A DNA stretch of 64,000 nt, taken from positions 14,130,843 to 14,194,842 of the forward strand of contig BTPG01000004.1 of assembly GCA_036245525.1 (NCBI GenBank), read 5' to 3'. Positions 56,423 to 64,000 of the stretch are shown here, one piece after another. Each line of letters opens with the position of its first letter. The stretch's first letter is position 1. The stretch is from Semisulcospira habei (lineage: Eukaryota; Mollusca; Gastropoda; Semisulcospiridae). The notes under the pieces were generated by a model that saw only the letters and a list, made by a program, of their open reading frames with translations, was not told the DNA's origin and searched no databases. The translations under genes and the position numbers were made by a program.

Positions 56423-56804
56423 CCCCACCCGGGTCTGCCCTGGGGGACTTGGGTGGGGTTAGGTATTTTTTAGTTCCCAGGGTCACCCTGGTCAGCCCCA
56501 CAGGGTGGGTTTTTCTCTCTATTCTGGGGCATGTGTTTCTGTCTACCCTTTGTCCATTCACCTGTATTTGCCTTTTTAAAACTCTCCCTACTGTCTGCAC
56601 TGCCTGTAGCTCTTGATATTGGATGTGTGTTGCTAAATGGTCTTAGCTTTATTTATGCCCCATGTTGTAGGTTTATTTAATGTATTTGACCGGCTGGCGA
56701 CATACATTCAATTTTCTGTTTAGTTTTTTTTCACAAGCAGTGCAGGCACGTCCTGAGAAAGCCTTGTTGCTGTCGGGACGTTAAGCAATGTACAATCAAT
56801 CAAT
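56423..56804 (+). mobile_element. Class E SINE, middle of a cluster
   Basis: Full-length copy flanked by CCATTCATCTGCC on both sides, so it inserted into the preceding SINE. Confidence 0.9.
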
Positions 56805-56816
56805 CCATTCATCTGC

Positions 56817-57207
56817 CCCACCCGGGTCTGCCCTGGGGGACTTGGGTGGGGTTAGGTATTTTTTAGTTCCCAGGGTCACCCTGGTCAGCCCCACAGGGTG
56901 GGTTTTTCTCTCTATTCTGGGGCATGTGTTTCTGTCTACCCTTTGTCCATTCACCTGTATTTGCCTTTTTAAAACTCTCCCTACTGTCTGCACTGCCTGT
57001 AGCTCTTGATATTGGATGTGTGTTGCTAAATGGTCTTAGCTTTATTTATGCCCCATGTTGTAGGTTTATTTAATGTATTTGACCGGCTGGCGACATACAT
57101 TCAATTTTCTGTTTAGTTTTTTTTTTCACAAGCAGTGCAGGCACGTCCTGAGAAAGCCTTGTTGCTGTCGGGACGTTAAGCAATGTACAATCAATCAATC
57201 AATCAAT
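56817..57207 (+). mobile_element. Class E SINE, last of a cluster
   Basis: Full-length copy starting CCCACCCGGGTCTGCC directly after the CCATTCATCTGCC duplication. It ends at the outer target duplication CCTAAATAAGC. Confidence 0.9.
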
Positions 57208-57926
57208 CCTAAATAAGCACTCTAGACACTTGTGTCCCGCGTAGCATAGTTTTGGCTGTTTTGTGTAGTCTTTTGTATGTGGGATAGCTCAATAGCCTTG
57301 ATGTTTAAAGTGCATAGCTGTTTTTTGACCGCTTTGCCTGAGGAAATGATTGCATGCAGCATATAGGGCATGGCAGCTGGTTACAGGCCTCTTCCTGCTT
57401 GTCTCCAGACAACAGGGTCAATGAGGATGCCTGGCCCTTGTCCTTTTGGCTGCCCTGAGATACACAAGGAAATGGCCTTGGGTCTGAAAGCTCATTTTTT
57501 ATCAATGCCAGTGTCATGGTAACTTCTTCTCAGTTGTCCAGGACACCAGAAGTCGGTTTGACTGTATTGCATGTGTGTGTAAACTTGGAAAAACATAAAA
57601 AGTAGGGGGGTAGGCAATGGAAAAATATGAAAAAATAAACTTTCATGTGCCCGTGTCTCAAATGCAACATTTCTGAAAATCAGATATGTTGCTCGATGTA
57701 CATGCCAATTTTGGAGGCATTCTGACCATATCTAGTTTGTTTTTCATGGCATCAGATATGCATGATCCAAAACATCAACAGCATAGTGAACACCACAACA
57801 ACGCGCTTCACATAATGAGCCATAACTTAAATATGCAGCAACATTCAATGGTGTCACTTTGGGTTTGACTTAGCTAGTGTCTAAGAGTTGCACTGATGGC
57901 AGATTGAATGGTGTTCAGGTGGGAGC

Positions 57927-58360
57927 CTGTTTGTAAGGCCTGTCCAAAACGAACACATAACCACAGAACGGTGTCTAAGTGTAACGGTTTGCATTCAGGC
58001 CATGGGGGTAGGTAACACACCCACCCTGGGACAGTAACACCGAGCTTGCATTGCCCGCCTTTATCTGCCAATTAGGCACTAACCTCGAGCCAGCGCGTTG
58101 AAATCATCTTCAGCGGACTGACTTGCAGTAACTAGCATGAAGCTGTAGAGTGCACGCTGTTGGCTGTGGAGGAGACAGGTCTATATTATTTAGCACAGTT
58201 AACAGAATCGGTATATCACGGTTGGAGTAGCAGGGTGTTTGTAGAACAAGCCATTGTGTAGCAGTGTGGCACAGTGTAAAAGGCGATCTGCGCGCGTGTT
58301 TTGTGTCTGTTATCTGATTACTTGTCAGAAATAATTACATCATGTTTTGTGTTGGTTGTT
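57927..58360. other. Intergenic right of the 1.57-kb array
   Basis: No gene or recurring repeat recognised. Confidence 0.5.
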
Positions 58361-58369
58361 ATGTTATGT

Positions 58370-59355
58370 ACGTTGTATGTTAAGATCAAGTGTGTTCGCC
58401 AGTTGGACTCGGGACTGGCTGTAGCTGTCGGACAGTAGTAATCCTGAAGACGGTGTCGGTCTTTTTGATGAAGACAATGCCGTCACGTACCAGGTGTCGT
58501 CGATACGTCTTCCTCTTTTAAGGTCTTGCGCCTCCGCTGCCTGTTTAGCTCGCACCCTCGTCAGGTCGTCATTGACGAAGATCTTGCAATAATCTCGCTG
58601 CGTGGACATAGGCCGAGCCAGTTAGCATCGGGAAATAACTTAGCTCCGTCCACCTTGCTGAGCAATTTACGCGAGCGCATTATTTCCTTTTTGGATCGGT
58701 ACGATGCAAATTTCACGATGATGGGCCGCGCTGAGGCGTCGCCAGGTGCAGGCTTCTTCAGTCCCAACTCTATAGCTTCGGTCGATGTCAGTTAATATCA
58801 TTTTGACCCCCCATAGACCCAGCCACCTTGAGAACAATCTCGTCCGTGCTTTCACCCTTCATCTCAGGAATAGAGGCGATACGGATGGCATTGCGTCGGC
58901 TGTATTGCTCTAACTCGGCAACCTCGGCTCCATTATATCTGTGTCTTTGGTCTCCACCTTCCTTTCAGTTCTATGATCTCGGTCCGTAAAGCGTTAGTCA
59001 CCTGAGCAGCCACCTCTTTAGAAATTAGAGCCAGCACTTCCGGGTCATAGAAAATGGCTTTTATCTCGTCCTTGATAGTGGATGCAGTAGAGAACATTGT
59101 ACCTTCGACGTCAGCAGAGGCCAAGCACGCACCTTCAAGTAGTGTGCTTGACAGGAAGCCGGGGTTTATTAAGGTGGTCTCACTAACGTCAAGCGAAGCA
59201 CAGTGGCTACTCACATCCTCTGTCACGAGACTGGTATCTAGTGACAGGTGTGGCCATTTGTCTTGGCTGTTCCGATTGTCTGCAGGAGAAGAGGCTTCGT
59301 GTTTAACTGTTGACATCACTAATCCCTCAGCAAAACAGGGCACCGACCACGTCAC
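58370..59355 (-). pseudogene. LINE ORF1-like RNA-binding protein, decayed
   Basis: Reading leftward from 59355: a Ser/Thr-rich N-terminal region of 140 codons with EVAAQVTNALRTEIIELKG (coiled-coil-like) at its end. After frameshifts near 58940 the frame resumes with LEQYSRRNAIRI and IPEMKGESTDEIVLKVAGS. Then come RPIIVKFASYRSKKEIMRS and IFVNDDLTRVRAKQAAEA with GRRIDDTW. This order (coiled coil, RRM-like domain, C-terminal domain) is that of L1-type ORF1 proteins, which coat element RNA. At least three frame breaks and a stop near 58930 disable it. No reverse transcriptase follows on the left, so only the ORF1 portion is present. Confidence 0.7.
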
Positions 59356-59383
59356 CAGTTAAGTTCAATTCAGTTCAGGCTGT

Positions 59384-59597
59384 TTAACTCATTGTACCCC
59401 AGACACCCCACAGCAAGATAAGGATCGACCATGATAGTTCAAGGGTGATGCCAGAATAGCTTGGCGCCTATGGGCGCCAAGCTATTCTGGCATCACCCTT
59501 GAACTATCATGGTCGATCTATGTCCTGCACTGCAATGCAGTCTTCAGAGGACAACGGCAACATTTGGGGATTTCGGTGTTGGGGTAGAATGAGTTAA
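59384..59597. mobile_element. Class A TTAA foldback MITE
   Basis: TTAACTCATTGTACCCCAG at the left and GGGTAGAATGAGTTAA at the right. The hairpin GGTGATGCCAGAATAGCTTG and complement meet at GGCGCCTATGGGCGCC, with almost no mismatches. Very similar to the copy at 28719-28932. Confidence 0.92.
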
Positions 59598-61260
59598 CTC
59601 GGGTCGTTACTGCTACTATGTTACTAGAGCATTAGGTCTGTTACGCGGTTGGGTTGTAGTCGTAGTATGATAAACACACCGTACGCACGCACGTAATTAA
59701 GGTTCTTTTAAATAAACTTCATTCAGCTGCAATCCGTCACACGTGGCTTAAGGATGTAGACAATTCTATAGTAACGGTTCCAACAATATTTTAATTTAGC
59801 GATGCCATCTCCACACAATGCTTTTCCAAATGCACCAACACTGATACAAAGTCCCTTCTGCAAATGTCCACACTGCCGACACAAAGTTTCTCATACAACG
59901 TACACCACCGTTACGCTGCGTCTCTCGCAATGTACACCCTATACGGGCCGCGTACCTACGATAAACTGTTTCTCTACAACTGACAATGCAAGACAATGTA
60001 TATCCGCGCGTCCCAGCACCGATCTTTTATAGTACAACCAATTTCCAGAATAATCCAAGAAAATCATACAACGCAACAAATCGGAACGAAACACGTAACA
60101 AACTCATAAATATTAATAAAGACATTTCTAGAATAACTACGATAGGATACAAAAATTCGATTGCTCATTTCAGCGCCAAATCCTAGTGTGTAATCATATC
60201 ACACAAAAGTATGGAAGGCAGTTCACGATCTAGCCGGAATCTTTCCAGAAGTTTCATAATCTTTCAAAATCCGAACTGACTGGCTGCCAACTTCACGCGC
60301 ACAGTAAACAACTATGACTATTTGAGTGTCTATAATACAATGTAGCCAAATGTTACCTATTCCTCTGACGACACACGTACGCGGTCATAAGACAGCGCGA
60401 CCTGCGCGAAAGTTTTAATCAATCCTCGGCGAATCTACGCAAAACAAAAATCGACCGCTATTCTCTCCGCGACCTTGCTAGAAACTTCCGGACTAAACTC
60501 GGCGCATCATAACAAAGCCAAAACTGCTATCCGTGCGAATCGATACTGAAAAGGTACGTGAATCGTAACCATGATAGCTCAAATAAATATCGGATCGTTT
60601 CCTACGATTAACTCTCATGCATGCTCTCAAAGGACAACACAACCACAATCGTAACAAAGTCAAAGTTTCCAAAAGTCTCCAATCGATGACAGGATATCAA
60701 TACTGAACTACAGGCCAGGTTGCACGATACCGAGTTTCTCGTGCAGTTCCACAAATGTGGCACTAAATCTGTAGATCACTAGGTCATGGAAACCATAGTA
60801 GGCAGCAGCACACAACACGTAGGCTATACATATTGCAAAAATCAAGTTCCACGTGCAGATTTAGCGTGTATAGGTTATCGAGTGTTGGTATTGGTTGGAC
60901 CGGCTTCACAGATATGGCGATTGAATAATTTACATAGTTTACATTTCAGAACCCACACACTCTCTATCCAGCCCATGTAGGCAATCAACTTGCATTTGAG
61001 TCGCACAAAAACACTTACCTAACACTCATCAGTTGGATACATGATAATTCTGCAGATCCTTCTGCGGAGTCACTGTAGCATGTTACACCAGATACACCGC
61101 CATCTTCACGTCTCTCCCAAAACAATAATTCAAACTCAACGAAACGCATATTTACACATTACCATATAACTAATTTCCGAATTTATTTTCCGACACTAAA
61201 TACAACCAAATAACATAAATGACATTTATATCTACATTTTTACTCCCCCCCCCCCACCCC
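59598..61260. other. Intergenic, nothing recognised
   Basis: About 1.66 kb of AC-rich, ORF-poor sequence resembling in composition the 37272-38529 spacer, but I could not align them by eye. Confidence 0.5.
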
Positions 61261-61271
61261 CCACACACACA

Positions 61272-61567
61272 CCCCACCCGGGTCTGCCCTGGGGGACTTT
61301 GGTGGGGTTTGGTATTTTTTAGTTCCCAGGGGCACCCTGGTCAGCCCCACAGGGTGGGATTTTCTCTCTATTCTGGGGCATGTGTTTCTGTCTACCCTTT
61401 GTCCATTCACCTGTATTTGCCTTTTTAAAACTCTCCCTACTGTCTGCACTGCCTGTAGCTCTTGATATTGGATGTGTGTTGCTAAATGGTCTTAGCTTTA
61501 TTTATGCCCCATGTTGTAGGTTTATTTAACGTATTTGACCGGCTGGCGACATACATTCAATTTTCTA
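61272..61567 (+). mobile_element. Class E SINE, 3' end missing
   Basis: CCCCACCCGGGTCTGCC to GGCGACATACATTCAATTTTCT, where the next SINE starts. Lacks the tail stem-loop. Confidence 0.88.
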
Positions 61568-61954
61568 CCCCACCCGGGTCTGCCCTGGGGGACTTGGGTG
61601 GGGTTAGGTATTTTTTAGTTCCCAGGGTCACCCTGGTCAGCCCCACAGGGTGGGTTTATCTCTCTATTCTGGGGCATGTTTTTGTCTACCCTTTCTCCAT
61701 TCACCTGTATTTGCCTTTTTAAAACTCTCCCTACTGTCTGCACTGCCTGTAACTCTTGATATTGGATGTGTGTTGCTAAATGGTCTTAGCTTTATTTAGG
61801 CCCTGTGTTAGGTTTATTTAATGTATTTGACCGGCTGGCGACATACATTCAATGTTCTGTTTAGTTTTTGTTTTTTTTCACAAGCAGTGCAGGCACGTCC
61901 TGAGAAAGCCTTGTTGCTGTCGGGACGTTAAGCAATGTACAATCAATCAATCAA
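61568..61954 (+). mobile_element. Class E SINE, full length
   Basis: Starts inside the previous copy and ends with a three-unit TCAA tail followed by a C-run and CA tract. Confidence 0.9.
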
Positions 61955-61955
61955 A

Positions 61956-61986
<31 letters not shown>

Positions 61987-62332
61987 ACACGGGTCTGCTT
62001 GGGTGGGATAACTACTTTTTAGTTCCCAAGGTCACCCTGGTCAGCCACACAGGGTGGGTTTTCCCCTCTATTCTGGGGCATGTGTTTGTCTACCCTTGGT
62101 CCATTTACCAGTATTTTCCTTTTTTAAACTCTCCCTACTGTCTGTGCTTCCTGTATCTCTTGATATTAAATGTGTGTTGTTAAATGGTCTTAGCTTTATT
62201 TAGTGTATTAGACCGGCTGGCGACATACATTTAATATTCTGTTTAGTTTTTTTTTCCAAAAGCAGCGCAGGCACGTCCTGAGAAAGTCTTGTTGCTGTCG
62301 GGAAGTTAAGCAATATACAACCAACCAACCAT
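61955..62332 (+). mobile_element. Class E SINE, diverged, 5' end replaced by C/CA tract
   Basis: After CCCC/CACACA it has GGGTCTGCTTGGGTGGGAT and the body to CACGTCCTGAGAAAGTCTTG, GGGAAGTTAAGCAATATACA and an ACCA tail. It has more substitutions than other copies. Confidence 0.85.
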
Positions 62333-62388
62333 CCTTGCGTCTTGAGGACGAAATTGTCAATTTTTTTTAGATCCTCTGAGGTATCGCA

Positions 62389-62505
62389 GTTCTGGAGAAA
62401 GATCGACCGCGATATTTCAAGGTTTGTGTCAGAATAGCTTGGCGCCTACAGACGCCAAACTTTTCTGACGCCAACCTTGGAATATGGTTGATCGACATAA
62501 TTGTC
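62389..62505. mobile_element. Diverged class A foldback
   Basis: Hairpin GATCGACCGCGATATTTCAA...TTGGAATATGGTTGATCGAC around AGCTTGGCGCCTACAGACGC with several mismatches. Confidence 0.7.
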
Positions 62506-62552
62506 GTAGTCTTTTAGGGCTTTATGGGTGAAGACCAGGCCACTTGTCTTTC

Positions 62553-62604
62553 CACGTCCTGAGAAAGCCTTGTTGCTGTCGGGACGTTAAACAATGTACA
62601 ATCA
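62553..62604 (+). mobile_element. 52-bp tail-only class E SINE insertion
   Basis: CACGTCCTGAGAAAGCCTTG, TTGCTGTCGGGACGTTAAAC, AATGTACAAT is flanked on both sides by CACTTGTCTTTC. It is the shortest class E insertion here and contains little more than the tail stem-loop. Confidence 0.85.
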
Positions 62605-62605
62605 C

Positions 62606-63631
62606 TTGTCTTTCACATTTTGTACGGTGCGCTCTGCCACACCACATGCGTTGACCCAGTTGGTGATCCGACTCTCCAAAGCATCTTCTCATTAGTCTCA
62701 GTCTGACTGTGACTGCTGAACAATGTGACATGCTCCACCACCTGCAGTTCCTCTCATAACACTCTCACCTCCGTGGCGCTTAAGTTGCATTCCGGATGCG
62801 TTTTATTTACTCTTTTCCAAGCTAGACTACGAAATCTAAGACCTTGCTAAAAACAGTCGCCACTTGAATTATAACTTAACTGGTATATAACTACATAGTA
62901 ATTGTTTAAAAGCAATAGTAGTAGACCTACAGCATTAACGTGAAAGCAGTGCAAATGGTTTCTAAAGAGTTCTCACTTGCACACGCTGTTGCAAGAAACA
63001 GTCACTGTCTCGAGAAGGTGTCTGCCCGACGTATCGTTCGGCTGGGAATGTTGGGGCCTGATGCTTGCTGGTAGTCACTTTGACTTTCGCTGTTCCGTAG
63101 GCAGTGATGTTACGAGGGGCGTGGGAAGAGCCACTCCTAAGATGAGTGAGAAAAGCACGTTGGTTGTATTGCCACAGCATAATGCGCGCTGTTCTTCCGA
63201 GATCACCCAAATGGTACTAACAAGAATCGGGGTGTATTAACTCCCAGCATCTGTAAATAACCCATCCTACCCACACAAGTATTCGCAGAAAGCTATTCAG
63301 AAGCGGAAAACGGCTCCTGCATACTAAAATGGGATGAGAGATATTCGCGAGTAAGATTTCAATAGCCTTCCGCGGATTGTGCCTATTCGGAAATAGACTA
63401 TCCGAATTTACGTGCATGTAGGCCCTGATGGTAAGACCTTCCGATGCATGCTAACTTGGATGACCTCTTGGAAAGGTCAAGGTCACCAGCGAATGTCTGT
63501 TTTTGTAGTGTGGTTTTTTTTTTGTTTTTTTTTTTTGTATGCAAAACATTTCAACCAAATTTGGCAGAAAGGTAGCTGATAAGACTTTGTACACAAACTA
63601 ATTTGGTTCACTACCTTTTTATGGGAGATTA
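62606..63631. other. Intergenic, nothing recognised
   Basis: No gene features. GAAAGGTCAAGGTCACC near 63472 resembles motifs of the 1.57-kb repeat; T-runs near 63514-63535. Confidence 0.5.
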
Positions 63632-64000
63632 CCCCACCCGGGTCTGCCCTGGGGGACTTGGATGGGGTTAGGTATTTTTTAGTTCCCAGGGTCACCCTGG
63701 TCAGCCCCACAGGGTGGGTTTTCTCTCTATTCTGGGGCATGCGTTTCTGTCTACCCTTTGTCCATTCACCTGTATTTGCCTTTTTAAAACTCTCCCTACT
63801 GTCTGCACTGCCTGTAGCTCTTGATATTGGATGTGTGTTGCTAAATGGTCTTAGCTTTATTTAGGCCCCATGTTGTAGGTTTATTTAACGTATTTGGCCG
63901 GCTGGCGACATACATTCAATTTTCTGTTTAGTTTTTTTTTTTTTTCACAAGCAGTGCAGGCACGTCCTGAGAAATCCTTGTTGCTGTCGGGACGTTAAGC
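63632..64000 (+). mobile_element. Class E SINE, runs out of the window
   Basis: Starts CCCCACCCGGGTCTGCC and reaches GGGACGTTAAGC of the tail at the last base of the window. Confidence 0.9.

Larger units (their letters stand above)
55414..57926 (+). repeat. 1.57-kb tandem repeat, unit 4
   Basis: Carries a cluster of three SINE pieces (56275-57207) and otherwise about 1,569 bases. It ends at TTCAGGTGGGA, where sequence changes to GCCTGTTTGTAAGGCC. Unit 1 begins at the matching point, so the array contains four whole units. Confidence 0.92.

Noticed and set aside
62553..62604. Hammerhead ribozyme in the SINE tail (CCTGAGAAAG)
   Set aside because: The conserved CUGANGA and GAAA core elements are not present in the right order.

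Overview
This is a gene-poor, repeat-dense stretch of animal nuclear DNA. The signs are non-LTR retrotransposons, tRNA-derived and other SINEs with target-site duplications, TTAA-flanked foldback elements, abundant di-, tri- and tetranucleotide microsatellites, intron-type splice sites and an AATAAA signal. There is no bacterial gene organisation, operon or CRISPR. The mixture fits a marine invertebrate, most likely a mollusc (inference; no species marker was seen).

Layout. 1-4845: two head-to-tail copies of one Jockey/CR1-like LINE, both mutated. 5000-9500: CRE-containing interspersed repeat and foldback elements. 9516-12387: a second, unrelated 5'-truncated LINE with one frameshift. 13000-21150: microsatellites, three related classes of foldback element (called A, B and C here) and a 28-bp minisatellite. 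21727-25093: a very homogeneous 57-bp tandem array of about 59 copies. 25125-27700: MITE, 125-bp tandem repeat, tRNA-derived SINE. 28499-33750: the only convincing protein gene, a tyrosine-recombinase-like protein with zinc-binding motifs and a Myb/SANT-like C-terminus. Its proposed intron holds a foldback element that was itself hit by another DNA transposon. 34855-39022: CRE repeat, AT hairpin and two 69-bp arrays bracketing a 1.26-kb spacer. 39300-43260: nested foldback elements. 44090-57926: a 75-bp stem-loop repeat, then exactly four units of a 1.57-kb tandem repeat. Those units are peppered with private SINE insertions, and one is interrupted by relics of two divergent, possibly virus-like genes. 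58370-59355: a decayed LINE ORF1 on the minus strand. 61272-64000: more SINE copies.

How the parts relate. The window is mainly a record of mobile-element activity. The abundant ~385-bp SINE (class E here) has a fixed 5' end, a (TCAA)n tail and clear 10-15 bp target duplications. Its last ~50 bases form a stem-loop that another repeat shares, with compensatory stem changes. The A/B/C foldbacks insert at TTAA and nest in each other and in the SINE, so insertion order can be read directly. The tyrosine-recombinase gene retains nearly all catalytic residues and is the best candidate for a functional protein. Computation needed throughout: similarity searches, repeat-library comparison and RNA-seq.
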